This document shows, in pieces, positions 45,664 to 55,111 of a DNA stretch of 64,000 bases. A model generated the notes under the pieces. It searched no databases and was not told the origin of the DNA. It saw only the letters and a program-made list of their open reading frames with translations. Location: NCBI GenBank assembly GCA_944350385.1, contig CALVOV010000004.1, positions 24,624 through 88,623 of the forward strand. Reading direction: 5' to 3'. Within the stretch, counting starts at the first letter, position 1; the number at the start of each line of letters is the position of its first letter. Position numbers and translations under genes: made by a program. Origin of the DNA: an uncultured Bacilli bacterium (GTDB taxonomy: Bacteria; Bacillota_I; Bacilli_A; RF39; UBA660).

Positions 45664-46143
45664 TTTATATACTAAATGTTTATAAGATATATTCTCTGGA
45701 GTAGTATGCGTAGATAGTACCTCACTATCCCAATCCTTTTTCGAAAAATCAGGGAAAAAAACATCGGCATCCTTACACTCTGCATCAATTTCTGTTAACA
45801 ACATCTTATCTGCAAAATCAATCATCTGATTATAAACAGAAGCGCCACCTATTACCATAACTTCTTCCTTTAATGTCTTAATATAGTCAACTAACTCATC
45901 AATAGAATGAACTAATACCATATCATCATCTAAATCGATTTTTTTATTAGAAAGAATTATATACTTTCTATCCTTTAACTTTCTTGGTAAAGATTGCATA
46001 GTATTTAATCCCATCACGATAGGTTTACCTATCGTATTTTTTTTAAAAAATTGTAAATCTTCTGGTAAATGCCAAATTAAATTATTATTTTTACCTAGTT
46101 CGCGGTTTCTCCCAATTGCCGCTATAATTGTGACATTCTTCAT
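45652..46143 (-). CDS. folA: Dihydrofolate reductase
   Basis: 163 residues. MKNVTIIAAIGRNRELGKNNNLIWHLPEDLQFFKK contains the active-site Asp-equivalent Glu and Trp; VMGLNTMQSL is the NADPH-binding segment and VMVIGGASVYNQ the C-terminal signature. The usual Arg of MGRxT is replaced by Leu. Reduces dihydrofolate made by thymidylate synthase, whose gene ends 1 base before this start, so the two are one unit. Confidence 0.95.
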   Translation of the reverse strand: MKNVTIIAAIGRNRELGKNNNLIWHLPEDLQFFKKNTIGKPIVMGLNTMQSLPRKLKDRKYIILSNKKIDLDDDMVLVHSIDELVDYIKTLKEEVMVIGGASVYNQMIDFADKMLLTEIDAECKDADVFFPDFSKKDWDSEVLSTHTTPENISYKHLVYKRKN

Positions 46144-46144
46144 A

Positions 46145-47005
46145 TCAAATACCTAAATCGAACTTCATTTGTGGGTTCTTTTCCTTTACTTTTTGAAGTG
46201 GATAATCTTCTATTTTAATATCCTTTGGAGTCATATCATAAAAATCTGTTTTTTCTGGATTAATTACTATTTTAGGAGAACAATCAACTGGTTCTCTCTT
46301 AAGCATTTCTTTTGCTTGTTCAATATGGCGATCATAAATTTGAATATTATCATAAAACCAAGTAAATCTTCCTGGAGTATATCCTAAGTGTCTAGCAATC
46401 AAGTGTTGAAAAACTACATATTGGACTTGATTAATACAACCAGCAGTCAAAAAATCACTACTTCTTTGAATCAAACACATATCAAGATAGTCAATTTTAT
46501 CTTTACCATGTCTAACATTCCAAATTGTTAAAAAGGCACAAGGTTTTAATCCATGTTTTTCTTTAAAATCTTCAACTTGCCATAAAGAAATAATATGACG
46601 TCTTCCATCAGGATCTTCTTTTAGTCCTTTAATTAAATCTTTAACAAGTTTGTGTCTTCTAACTGTTTCTCCATAGCAAGCACCTATTGTTCTATCACCA
46701 AGATCCCAATCATCCCACCAAGTAACACCATATTTATCCCTTAAGACATCTAAATTATTAGATTCATCTTGATAAATCCACAATAATTCACCAATACTTT
46801 TAGTTACGGCAATTGGTCTTAAAGTAATTAATGGCGATTCTCCCTTGCTAAGATCATAAGTACACATTCCATGATTTACACTTAATGTATGAGCTGGCGT
46901 TCCATCTGAATAAGAAGGTCGTGGATTTTTGTCCAAACATCCTTCATCAAGTATTCTTTGTAATATTTCTTTTGTATATTTATCTCCTTTAGTTCCTGTA
47001 ACCAT
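46145..47005 (-). CDS. thyA: Thymidylate synthase ThyA (Bacillus ThyA/phi3T-like type)
   Basis: 286 residues. Catalytic Cys is in LKPCAFLTIW, with Ala where the common CH motif has His; RRHIISLW, QRSSDF and GCINQVQY (keeping the Asn that selects dUMP) are all present. Layout follows Bacillus subtilis ThyA/phage phi3T rather than E. coli ThyA. Makes dTMP from dUMP with methylene-tetrahydrofolate. GGAGG site 8 bases before the ATG. Confidence 0.93.
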   Translation of the reverse strand: MVTGTKGDKYTKEILQRILDEGCLDKNPRPSYSDGTPAHTLSVNHGMCTYDLSKGESPLITLRPIAVTKSIGELLWIYQDESNNLDVLRDKYGVTWWDDWDLGDRTIGACYGETVRRHKLVKDLIKGLKEDPDGRRHIISLWQVEDFKEKHGLKPCAFLTIWNVRHGKDKIDYLDMCLIQRSSDFLTAGCINQVQYVVFQHLIARHLGYTPGRFTWFYDNIQIYDRHIEQAKEMLKREPVDCSPKIVINPEKTDFYDMTPKDIKIEDYPLQKVKEKNPQMKFDLGI

Positions 47006-47032
47006 TTAATGAACCTCCTTATTAGTTTATTC

Positions 47033-47058
47033 TCAAAAAAAATACGTATAAACGTATT
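47033..47058 (-). terminator. Intrinsic terminator after the 71-residue protein gene
   Basis: AATACGT / ACGTATT stem with ATAA loop and a run of eight T on the minus strand; the stop overlaps the stem. Confidence 0.8.
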
Positions 47059-47272
47059 ATCTATTTTTCATGACTTCAATATCATTAACGATACCATCTT
47101 CAGAAATAGATGATGAATTTACTTCAGAATTATCAGAACTGCTACCACTAGAAATTATCATAAAAGCACCAACAATTCCAATAACAGCTAGACAAACGCA
47201 AGCCATCATCAAAACACTTTTATTTTGTTCTTTAATTAATTCTTTCTTTCTACTTGTTCGCAACTTACTCAC
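47057..47272 (-). CDS. Small single-helix membrane protein
   Basis: 71 residues: basic start (LRTSRKKELIKEQNK), membrane helix (about 20-42) and a Ser-rich acidic outer tail. GAGGTGAG ribosome site. It stands between dnaJ and thyA with its own terminator. Function unknown. Confidence 0.6.
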   Translation of the reverse strand: MSKLRTSRKKELIKEQNKSVLMMACVCLAVIGIVGAFMIISSGSSSDNSEVNSSSISEDGIVNDIEVMKNR

Positions 47273-47325
47273 CTCTATTTTAATTATACATTAAATAAAT
47301 TTAAAAAGAAAGCAATTTAACAATG

Positions 47326-47356
47326 AAAAAAAGAAACTAAATATTAGTTTCTTTTA
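47326..47356 (-). terminator. Intrinsic terminator after dnaJ
   Basis: AAAGAAACTAA / TTAGTTTCTTT, an 11-bp stem with a 3-base loop and weak T-run; overlaps the dnaJ stop. Confidence 0.75.
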
Positions 47357-48514
47357 ATCATTACTTCTTACAAATTTATTAAATGAATCAATTTCACTAG
47401 TGTCTAAATCAGTTTCTCCCAACTTTTCTAATATCTTCTTTTGATCACGACTTAAACGTTTAGGAACATACACTTTGAATACTAAGTACATATCACCTTT
47501 ATGACGATTAGCTTTGTTATCAACTCCACGACCACGAATACGTTGACGATCTCCACTATCAGTTCCAGCAGGTATATTTACATTAACATTACCATATAAA
47601 GTAGGTATCTTCTTTTTACAACCAACAGCAGCCTCATAAATATTCAATGGTACTTCAAGATAAATATCATCGTTTTCACGAACAAAATATTTATGTTGTT
47701 GAACTACAAATTCAATATACAAATCACCATTTTCCCCACCATTAGTTCCTGGAGAACCCTTACCACTGACACGTTGACGATCACCGGTATTAATACCAGC
47801 AGGAATATTTATTGTTAAACGTTTATTCTTTTTAACTTTACCTTTTCCATTACATTCGTGACAAACTGTTTTAAATGTCTTACCTTTTCCTCCACAAGTT
47901 GGACAAGTAGATTTAGATAAGAATGATCCTAAAATAGTTTGTTGTTGAGTAGTTACAGTACCTGTGCCATGGCAAGTAGGACATGTTTTTGCATCAAATC
48001 CACCCTTACCATCACATTCGTCACAATCTTCTACTACTTCGATAGAAAACTTCTTTTCACATCCATTAATTGATTCATCAAAAGTAAGGTCCATTCGCAT
48101 AAGAACATCGCTTCCACGACGGGCAGCATTAACATTACTTCTTCCACTACCAAAGTTAGAAAAACCACTTGCACCACCAAAACCATTACCAAATATAGAA
48201 TCAAATATATCACCAAAGTCGAAGTCACCTGCATCAAATCCTTGAGAGTATCCACCTCCAAAGCCTGATCCAGCTGCACCTCCAGCTCCTACTCCTGCAT
48301 GACCATATTGATCATACATTTTTCTTTTAGACTCATCAGATAAAACAGAATATGCCTCTTGGGCTTCCTTAAATTTTTCAGCAGCATCTGGATTATCTTT
48401 ATTTAAATCGGGATGGAATTCTTTTGCTTTCTTACGAAAGGCACTCTTTATTTCTTGAGTCGTAGCATTCTTTGAGACTCCTAATACCTCATAATAATCA
48501 CGCTTTGAAGCCAT
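47354..48514 (-). CDS. dnaJ: Chaperone DnaJ
   Basis: 386 residues. J domain with HPD ([11 protein letters not shown]), a glycine/phenylalanine linker, four CxxCxGxG zinc repeats ([32 protein letters not shown]), and two C-terminal beta domains. Hsp40 partner of DnaK. Last gene of the hrcA operon, separated from dnaK by a strong hairpin. GGGAG ribosome site. Confidence 0.97.
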   Translation of the reverse strand: MASKRDYYEVLGVSKNATTQEIKSAFRKKAKEFHPDLNKDNPDAAEKFKEAQEAYSVLSDESKRKMYDQYGHAGVGAGGAAGSGFGGGYSQGFDAGDFDFGDIFDSIFGNGFGGASGFSNFGSGRSNVNAARRGSDVLMRMDLTFDESINGCEKKFSIEVVEDCDECDGKGGFDAKTCPTCHGTGTVTTQQQTILGSFLSKSTCPTCGGKGKTFKTVCHECNGKGKVKKNKRLTINIPAGINTGDRQRVSGKGSPGTNGGENGDLYIEFVVQQHKYFVRENDDIYLEVPLNIYEAAVGCKKKIPTLYGNVNVNIPAGTDSGDRQRIRGRGVDNKANRHKGDMYLVFKVYVPKRLSRDQKKILEKLGETDLDTSEIDSFNKFVRSND

Positions 48515-48541
48515 CTAATCACTCCCTTACCTTATACTTAA

Positions 48542-48572
48542 AATTAAGTAGTCCACTTAGGACTACTTAATT
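48542..48572 (-). promoter_or_regulatory. Perfect 13-bp hairpin between dnaK and dnaJ
   Basis: AATTAAGTAGTCC / GGACTACTTAATT with an ACTTA loop, right after the dnaK stop. The tail is only moderately T-rich, so it may act as an attenuator or an mRNA processing/stability element rather than a full terminator. Confidence 0.65.
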
Positions 48573-48575
48573 CAA

Positions 48576-50405
48576 TTATTCTTCTTCTATATCTGCTTCT
48601 TTAACATTTCCATCAGATTTATCTTCTTTATCATGACTATCTTTATCATTGCTTTCTTCTGATTGACGTTCCTTAGCAGCTTCTTCATAAACTTTTGCAG
48701 ACAAAGCCATAGCTTTTTCTTGTAATTTATCTTTCTTTTCTTTAATTTCATCAATATCGTTAGAATCTAAAGCTTTTTCAAGTTCTTTTATCATTTCTTC
48801 TGCTTCTTCTTTATCTTTAGAATCAACTTTATCTCCTAAATCTTTAATTGCTTTTCTTGTTTGGAAAACCATTTGTTCAGCTTCATTTTTAGTTTCAGCT
48901 TCTTCTTTACGTTTTTCATCAGCTTCTTTATTTTCTTCTGCTTCTTTTCTCATCTTTTCTATTTCTTCATCTGTTAAATTAGTACTTGAAGTAATAGTAA
49001 TAGATTGTTCCTTATTTGTTCCTAAATCTTTAGCTTTTACATTAACAATACCATTAGCATCAATATCGAAAGTAACTTCAATTTTTGGAACTCCTCTAGG
49101 TGCAGGTGGAATATTATTTAATTGGAAGTTTCCTAATGTCTTGTTATCTGCAGCCATTGGTCTTTCACCTTGCAAAATATGAATATCTACAGCTGGTTGA
49201 TTATCTGCAGCAGTTGAGAATACTTCTGTACGAGTTGCAGGAATTGTTGTATTTCTAGGAATTAGAGTTGTCATTACTCCACCTAATGTTTCAAGACCTA
49301 AAGATAATGGTGTAACATCAAGTAATACGATATCTTGAACATCACCAGTTAATACTCCACCTTGAATAGCAGCACCCATTGCAACTACTTCATCTGGGTT
49401 AACTTCACGAGATGGTTCTTTGCCTAATTCTTTACTAATTAAATTATATACCATTGGAATACGAGTTGAACCACCAACAAATATTACTTTATCAATATCT
49501 TTTTTAGTCATTTTAGCATCTTTTAAAGCTTTTTGAACTGGCTCTAATGTTGATTCAACTAAGTCAGAAATTAAATCTTCAAATTTTGCACGAGATAATG
49601 TTACATCCAAGTGTAATGGTTGATTATTTTTATCTTGTGTAATAAATGGAGCACTTATTTGTGTAGAAGTTACCCCAGATAAGTCTTTCTTAGCTTTTTC
49701 GGCAACTTCTTTTAATCTTTGCATTGCCATCTTATCAGTTGACAAATCAATACCATTTTCCTTCTTAAATTCTTTTATTAAATAGTCAATGATTCTTTGA
49801 TCGAAATCATCTCCACCTAAATGGTTATTACCATTAGTAGCTTTAACTTCAAATACACCATCACCTAATTCAAGAATAGATACATCAAAAGTACCTCCAC
49901 CTAAATCATATACTAAGATTGTTTGTCCTTCTTCTTTATCAAGACCATAACTTAATGCAGCAGCAGTTGGTTCATTAATAATTCTTTCTACTTCTAATCC
50001 AGCAATTTTACCAGCGTTTTTAGTAGCTTGTCTTTGACTATCTGTAAAGTAAGCTGGAACAGTAATTACTGCTTTATCAACTTTTTCACCCAAATAACTC
50101 TCAGCATAATCTTTGATGTAGCTTAAGATCATAGCAGAAATTTCTTCTGGAGTATACTTTTTGCCTTCTAATTCTACTTTTTTATTAGTACCCATCAATC
50201 TCTTAATTGAAGATACTGTATTAGGGTTAGTAATTGCTTGACGCTTTGCATTATCACCAACAATTCTTTCACCATTTTTAAAAGCTACTACTGAAGGAGT
50301 AGTTCTTCCACCTTCAGGATTTGGAATAACTTTTGGTGCTCCAGCTTCCAATACTGCAGCACATGAATTTGTAGTACCTAAATCTATACCTATAATTTTA
50401 CTCAT
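48576..50405 (-). CDS. dnaK: Chaperone DnaK (Hsp70)
   Basis: 609 residues, typical for Firmicutes. Nucleotide-binding domain starts [18 protein letters not shown] and holds [13 protein letters not shown] and the [12 protein letters not shown] motif; substrate domain with [16 protein letters not shown]; lid with a Lys/Glu-rich, acidic C-terminus ending in EEE. Foldase powered by ATP, working with DnaJ and GrpE. AAAGGAG ribosome site; 30 bp after grpE. Confidence 0.98.
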   Translation of the reverse strand: MSKIIGIDLGTTNSCAAVLEAGAPKVIPNPEGGRTTPSVVAFKNGERIVGDNAKRQAITNPNTVSSIKRLMGTNKKVELEGKKYTPEEISAMILSYIKDYAESYLGEKVDKAVITVPAYFTDSQRQATKNAGKIAGLEVERIINEPTAAALSYGLDKEEGQTILVYDLGGGTFDVSILELGDGVFEVKATNGNNHLGGDDFDQRIIDYLIKEFKKENGIDLSTDKMAMQRLKEVAEKAKKDLSGVTSTQISAPFITQDKNNQPLHLDVTLSRAKFEDLISDLVESTLEPVQKALKDAKMTKKDIDKVIFVGGSTRIPMVYNLISKELGKEPSREVNPDEVVAMGAAIQGGVLTGDVQDIVLLDVTPLSLGLETLGGVMTTLIPRNTTIPATRTEVFSTAADNQPAVDIHILQGERPMAADNKTLGNFQLNNIPPAPRGVPKIEVTFDIDANGIVNVKAKDLGTNKEQSITITSSTNLTDEEIEKMRKEAEENKEADEKRKEEAETKNEAEQMVFQTRKAIKDLGDKVDSKDKEEAEEMIKELEKALDSNDIDEIKEKKDKLQEKAMALSAKVYEEAAKERQSEESNDKDSHDKEDKSDGNVKEADIEEE

Positions 50406-50435
50406 AATTTTCTATCTCCTTTTTTTATTTTTATA

Positions 50436-51017
50436 TTATTTTTGATTTATTTTAACTGAAGCAGGTCTTATTACACGATCTTTTAATTTATATCCTTTTT
50501 GTAATACTTCAATGACCACTTCATTGTCTAACTCTTCCACTTTATCAGTTAAAAGAGATTGCTCTAATGTTGGATCAAATATCTCACCTTGGCGAGATAT
50601 CTCCTCAACACCATAATTTTTTAGAATTCCTGATAATGAAGAATATATCATCTTAAATCCAACTAAGAATTTAGATAATTCATCAGTCAAATTATTATCA
50701 TCAAGCTTAATAGCTCTTTCAAAATTATCAACTACTGGTATCAAATCAGTAATTATTCCTTGGTTACAATACTTTAAAGAATCAGCAACTTCTTTATCTT
50801 TACGACAACGATAATTTATAAGTTCAGCTTGAGTTCTTTTAACTTGATCAACTAATTTTTTATTTTCTTCTTCTAAACCAAGAATTTGTTTTTCTAATTC
50901 AGCCATAGCCTCATTTTTTTTATCTTCAACAGACTCCTCTTTATTTTCTTGTAATTCTTCTGTCTGTAATTCTTCTACTTTTTCTTCTTGCATATCTTTA
51001 GCAGCCTTTTTTTTCAT
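50436..51017 (-). CDS. grpE: Nucleotide exchange factor GrpE
   Basis: 193 residues. Acidic, helical N-terminus (about 1-60), long coiled-coil segment, then VVDNFERAI and a C-terminal beta domain with VLQKGYKLKDRVIRPA, the GrpE signature. Releases ADP from DnaK. 7 bp after hrcA. Confidence 0.97.
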   Translation of the reverse strand: MKKKAAKDMQEEKVEELQTEELQENKEESVEDKKNEAMAELEKQILGLEEENKKLVDQVKRTQAELINYRCRKDKEVADSLKYCNQGIITDLIPVVDNFERAIKLDDNNLTDELSKFLVGFKMIYSSLSGILKNYGVEEISRQGEIFDPTLEQSLLTDKVEELDNEVVIEVLQKGYKLKDRVIRPASVKINQK

Positions 51018-51024
51018 AAACTAC

Positions 51025-52014
51025 CTACCTTTCTATATTTTCTTTCATGTATTCTAGCAATCCAACAACACGATCATATTCCATTCTTTTTGGACCAATT
51101 ATTGCAATAGTTCCCTCATCATTACCACTTTTGAATTTAGTTTTAATGACAGTAACATCATCATCTATTTTACTTTCTTCACCAATATATACTTTTATAT
51201 TGTTATCATTATCTTGTTCTATGCTATTAAGCAAATCTTTATTCTCTAATTTATTAAATACATTCTTAATTTTCTCAATATTATTAGAAAATTCAGGTTG
51301 CTCTAGCATTTTAGTTCTTCCAACAATATTTACATCGTGTGAAGAAAAATCATTAAATACATGATAGAAAGCATTATATAGTTGTTCATGTTGTTTTACA
51401 TAATTTCCTATGATAGGTTTTATTTCAAACTCCAATTTAGCACTAACTTCATCAATTGGGGTACCAGAAATAAGGTTGTTGATTAAACTTACAGTCTTTT
51501 TAATTTCTTCTGTAGAAACGTCTTGCAATTTAATATTTTTATGTTCTACATGCCCCTTATCAGTGATAATTAACACTATCATACTTCCATCATCAATCGG
51601 AACTACTTCTATTTGTTTAAGAAGATTCTCATGAGAACTACTACCAAGTACAATAGTAGTATAATTAGTTATATCTGAGATTATTTGTAGACTTTGTGCA
51701 ATTGTTTCTGACAAAGCCAATTGTTGATTTTTGAAAACTATCTGTAATTTAAGCATATCATCTGCATTCATCTTTTTTAATTCCATAAGATGATCAACAT
51801 AATAACGATAGCCAGCTTCACTAGGAACTCTTCCTGATGAAGTATGAGTTTTCTCTAAGAATCCCCTATCTTCTAGAGTTGACATTTCATTACGCACTGT
51901 CGCACTAGAGCATTTCAAAATCTTAGATAACACCTTAGAGCCAACCGGTATTGGTTCTTTTATATAGCGTTCAACTATTAGCTTTAAAATTTTTTCTTGT
52001 CTATCAGTTAACAC
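51025..52014 (-). CDS. hrcA: Heat-inducible repressor HrcA
   Basis: 329 residues. N-terminal winged helix (LTDRQEKILKLIVERYIKEPIPVGSKVL, then CSSATVRNEMSTLEDRGFL) and HrcA dimer domains. Represses its own operon through CIRCE. The start is GTG at 52014 with AGGAGG upstream; an ATG 5 bases earlier runs into a stop at once, so the GTG is decisive. Confidence 0.97.
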   Translation of the reverse strand: MLTDRQEKILKLIVERYIKEPIPVGSKVLSKILKCSSATVRNEMSTLEDRGFLEKTHTSSGRVPSEAGYRYYVDHLMELKKMNADDMLKLQIVFKNQQLALSETIAQSLQIISDITNYTTIVLGSSSHENLLKQIEVVPIDDGSMIVLIITDKGHVEHKNIKLQDVSTEEIKKTVSLINNLISGTPIDEVSAKLEFEIKPIIGNYVKQHEQLYNAFYHVFNDFSSHDVNIVGRTKMLEQPEFSNNIEKIKNVFNKLENKDLLNSIEQDNDNNIKVYIGEESKIDDDVTVIKTKFKSGNDEGTIAIIGPKRMEYDRVVGLLEYMKENIER

Positions 52015-52030
52015 CTCATCAACCTCCTAC

Positions 52031-52056
52031 CTAGCACTCATCTTTTCAAGTGCTAA
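52031..52056 (-). promoter_or_regulatory. CIRCE operator 2 (shorter gap)
   Basis: TTAGCACT ... AGTGCTAG, the HrcA-binding repeat, with the inner gap one base shorter than the standard (10 instead of 11 between arms) and the last base changed. It lies just after the transcription start. Confidence 0.8.
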
Positions 52057-52060
52057 GTAT

Positions 52061-52089
52061 ATTGTATGACTATTTTTAGCACTTGTCAA
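52061..52089 (-). promoter_or_regulatory. hrcA operon promoter
   Basis: TTGACA (52089-52084), exact 17-base spacer, TACAAT (52066-52061), between the two CIRCE elements; a sigma-A type promoter. Confidence 0.85.
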
Positions 52090-52102
52090 TAAAAAGTGCT
52101 AA
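52076..52102 (-). promoter_or_regulatory. CIRCE operator 1 (canonical)
   Basis: TTAGCACTT-N9-AAGTGCTAA, perfect arms and spacing, covering the -35 box. Confidence 0.93.
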
Positions 52103-52110
52103 TTTTTTTC

Positions 52111-52140
52111 AAAAATAAAAGTGGCACACAAACCACTCAT
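52111..52140 (-). terminator. Weak terminator after the pilin-like surface protein gene
   Basis: AGTGG / CCACT stem, 8-base loop, then TTTATTTTT on the minus strand. Confidence 0.5.
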
Positions 52141-52144
52141 ATTT

Positions 52145-54016
52145 TTAATAATCGGCAAATAAAAATTTATATCTTTGTCCTCTATTAATAGCTCCTGCAG
52201 TGCCCGTAGCTGTAGATGTAACTATATTCTGATTTCTAATATATTGATCAGATAAATTTTCTACATCAGAAACTCCTAAATTAGTATTAAATGGCGTTGT
52301 TATATAGAACGTTCCATTACTAGCACTAGTAATTTTGAATTTTTCCCAATCGAATCCACCAACATAATCCGAAATAGAGACAAAGTCAAAAGATGGACTA
52401 TTAACAATATTAGTACCTGAAAACAATTGTAAAGCTTTTCCATCTACTATTGAGTCAATTCTATAGAAATTAGCTCCTACATCTGTTATAGACCAAAGTT
52501 GAGTGTTGTCAGCTTGAAAAGGTCTTAAAGCAGCATAATCTACTGAGCCTGTCCTTCTAGTAATACTAAATCTATTGTCTGTTGCTGCCAAAATATAATA
52601 ACTACCATTAGCTAACTTACTACCACTAGCAGCACTTGGTTGCCATGAACTATAATGAAAACCATTAGCAGTTTCATAACTTTCCAAAGAATTAGCTTCA
52701 TTATTTACTATTTCAACCCAATTTGTATTATCATCGCTAACAGAAATTCTATGTTCAATAACATTGTTTACATCAGAACTAGAAAAATCATGCCATACTG
52801 CAATCTCAGATATATTAGTTACTTTTGAGCCTAAATCAAGAACCATACATTGTGTAGCAGTTGTTCCAGAAACTAAATCATCAGTATTATTAGAAATTTT
52901 ACCATCAATCAATTTATCATAATTAGTTCCTGTATTATTAATACGAACATTTTTACCATAACCATCATAACCATAAGCTATATTTTTTCCGTATTGAATT
53001 ACCTGAATTTCTTTCCATGTATTATTAGTTATTGTATCACTACTACCTTGTCTCGTACCCTTAACACAATCTCTAACATATCTAAAACCTGAATAAATAG
53101 TTGAATTTAAAGCATCTGGTGGATTTGATTTATCATTAGAAGAAACTTTAGAAATTTTTCCAGCTCCATCTCCACTTTTAACTCCCGGTACCATTAAACC
53201 ATTCAAGAAATAAGCTGGTGTTACTGCTGAACTATAATTCATAAGCCACGTAGCATTTGACCCAATATTACCTTGTGTATAAACTCCAGCATAACCAGAA
53301 ATATATGAAGATCCACCGCCACCTCCAGAAGAACTACCAGCAAGGCCACCATAATAGCCTCCACCGCCACCTCCAGAATTAGCAGCTGTCGTTGAGCCAC
53401 CTTTTCCAAAAATAGCGGTTCCACCTTCTTGAGTAGCTCCTAAAAAAGTAGTAGAACTAGAATTACCTCCAATGATAGTTCCTCCACTTCCACCAACACT
53501 AGTTCCACCAGTTCCGCCACCTCCAGCAGCAACCATTAAACGTGAAGCAAGTGAAGTAGAACCACTCCAATCTCCAGAAACAAGACGAACATCACTAGCT
53601 CCTCCACCATTATTAGATCCTACACCTGTTGCTTTACCACCACCATTAAATTCAGATCCTTGACTTCCTATATAAAAATAAAGATGGGCATTTTCACTTA
53701 ACCAAATTAAGCCAGAAGTATACGCACCAAGACCACCATTACCAGCTCCTTGAGCACCCCATAATTCAATTTTATACCAACCAGCCTGACCTACTGGTAC
53801 AATATATTCTTGACTAGACTGAATATCAGCAGAAAACTCTGTCTCAGTTAAACTATACCTATTTAATTCTTCTTCAATACCATCAACAAAATTTTTATTA
53901 GCTGCTCTATTAGTTTGCATAGAACTTAAAGTAAGTAAAATAATCATAATTCCCATTATCATTAAACCATATAATATTGTAGAAAAAGCAAATCCCTTAT
54001 TATTCAATTTAATCAT
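52145..54016 (-). CDS. Pilin-like surface protein with glycine-rich, discoidin-like and ricin-like domains
   Basis: 623 residues. The start NNKGFAFSTILYGLMIMGI resembles a type IV prepilin cleavage site (G|F) and helix, but lacks the usual Glu5 (Thr there). A glycine-rich region (about 80-250, ending in GGGGGG and GGGGG runs) resembles the glycine-rich domain of ALK-like proteins. Residues about 330-455 (LIDGKISNN, MVLDLGSKVTNISEIAVWHDF, RISVSDDNTNWVEI) fit an F5/8 type C (discoidin) domain, and 465-600 with DNTQLWSI a ricin B-like lectin. Probably a sugar-binding cell-surface adhesin. Confidence 0.8.
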   Translation of the reverse strand: MIKLNNKGFAFSTILYGLMIMGIMIILLTLSSMQTNRAANKNFVDGIEEELNRYSLTETEFSADIQSSQEYIVPVGQAGWYKIELWGAQGAGNGGLGAYTSGLIWLSENAHLYFYIGSQGSEFNGGGKATGVGSNNGGGASDVRLVSGDWSGSTSLASRLMVAAGGGGTGGTSVGGSGGTIIGGNSSSTTFLGATQEGGTAIFGKGGSTTAANSGGGGGGYYGGLAGSSSGGGGGSSYISGYAGVYTQGNIGSNATWLMNYSSAVTPAYFLNGLMVPGVKSGDGAGKISKVSSNDKSNPPDALNSTIYSGFRYVRDCVKGTRQGSSDTITNNTWKEIQVIQYGKNIAYGYDGYGKNVRINNTGTNYDKLIDGKISNNTDDLVSGTTATQCMVLDLGSKVTNISEIAVWHDFSSSDVNNVIEHRISVSDDNTNWVEIVNNEANSLESYETANGFHYSSWQPSAASGSKLANGSYYILAATDNRFSITRRTGSVDYAALRPFQADNTQLWSITDVGANFYRIDSIVDGKALQLFSGTNIVNSPSFDFVSISDYVGGFDWEKFKITSASNGTFYITTPFNTNLGVSDVENLSDQYIRNQNIVTSTATGTAGAINRGQRYKFLFADY

Positions 54017-54047
54017 TAAACCACCATCTATTCTAAAACTAATTCTA

Positions 54048-54593
54048 TCATATTTTTTTTAAAATAACTACAAATTTATCTCCATATTTTTTTTCTTTTA
54101 AAACACAATATTTTTCAGAATATATGATACGATCTAATTTATCACTTTCAGCAATAATTAATCCAGTATCAGAAAGTAAATTTAATGTTTCAATTAAATT
54201 AATACTTTTTTCTATAAAATCAGTTTTATAAGGAGGATCTAAAAATATCAAATCAAATTTCAACTCTTCTTTGGAAAAATACTTCAATGCTTCCTTATAA
54301 TCTTTATTTATAACAAAAGCATTCGAAACATCAATATTTTGAATATTTTTATTAATTATCTGACAAGCTTTATTATTCTTATCAACTAAGTATGCAGTAC
54401 TAGCACCATTAGATAATGCTTCTATTCCTAAATTTCCACTACCTGCAAATAAATCTAAAACCACACTACCTCTAATATTATTTTGAATCATTGCAAATAA
54501 AGATTCTTTTACCCTATCCATAGTTGGTCTAGTGCCATCTAAATCAAATCCTAATAAATTTCTTCCTTTATAAATTCCACTAATAATTTTCAC
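54048..54593 (-). CDS. rsmD: 16S rRNA (guanine966-N2)-methyltransferase RsmD
   Basis: 181 residues. ISGIYKGRNL and RPTMDRVKESLFAMI at the start, SAM motif LDLFAGSGNLGIEALSNGA, and the catalytic DPPY (IFLDPPYKTD). Methylates G966 of 16S rRNA in the small subunit. Overlaps the ylbF-like gene by 4 bp, as in the Bacillus ylb order. Confidence 0.96.
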   Translation of the reverse strand: MKIISGIYKGRNLLGFDLDGTRPTMDRVKESLFAMIQNNIRGSVVLDLFAGSGNLGIEALSNGASTAYLVDKNNKACQIINKNIQNIDVSNAFVINKDYKEALKYFSKEELKFDLIFLDPPYKTDFIEKSINLIETLNLLSDTGLIIAESDKLDRIIYSEKYCVLKEKKYGDKFVVILKKI

Positions 54594-54868
54594 TTCTGAA
54601 TACCACCTTTAATTTTTTTTAATTCAGACATTATCTTAAGAATAATAAAATTAACTTCATTTTCATAATGCTTATATTCTAAATATTCTGAGTCACTAAA
54701 TATCTTATTTTTAATCTCCTCACTTCTTGTAACTCTATATTCATCTATTAATTTCATTAAATCTTCTCTTTTATTTAACCTCTTATTTAATGATCTAACT
54801 ATTACCACTGCTTTTTCTTTATTAATTTCTTCTTTTAATTTTTCTACTTTATCTATTAATTCATACAT
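54590..54868 (-). CDS. YlbF-family regulator-like protein
   Basis: 92 residues, helical and rich in Lys/Glu, with EYLEYKHYENEVN near the middle. The Com_YlbF family (YlbF/YmcA) forms an RNase Y-modifying complex in Bacillus. Assignment leans on the conserved position just before rsmD and on size; sequence match is moderate. Confidence 0.7.
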   Translation of the reverse strand: MYELIDKVEKLKEEINKEKAVVIVRSLNKRLNKREDLMKLIDEYRVTRSEEIKNKIFSDSEYLEYKHYENEVNFIILKIMSELKKIKGGIQK

Positions 54869-54889
54869 ACCTAGATTATAACATAATAA

Positions 54890-55111
54890 TTACTTTAATA
54901 AATCTAAAAAAGTAGATACCATCTCAATATTATTAGAAATCTTCATAATTTTATCCTCTGTTCTCAATTCAAAATGTTTTTTTGCTTCCTCCTCCACTAT
55001 TTTTAAAAATGAACTATTTCTATTTAAATATTTATACCAAGAAGAATTAACTCTTAAATATCGATAAACTAGCTCATTATTCTTGATATAATTAATTGTA
55101 TATAAATTCAT
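54890..55111 (-). CDS. YlbE-like protein
   Basis: 73 residues. NNELVYRYLRVNSSWYKYLNRNSSFLKIVEEEAKKHF matches the YlbE-like pattern (N..L..F(I/L)R..P.WYR.L.R). Shares a base with the ylbD-like stop. Unknown role; found in the same place in Bacillus. Confidence 0.75.
   Translation of the reverse strand: MNLYTINYIKNNELVYRYLRVNSSWYKYLNRNSSFLKIVEEEAKKHFELRTEDKIMKISNNIEMVSTFLDLLK

Noticed and set aside
53270..53660. Short repeated GC-rich blocks that might look like a repeat array
   Set aside because: They are glycine codon runs within a continuous reading frame, with no regular spacer.
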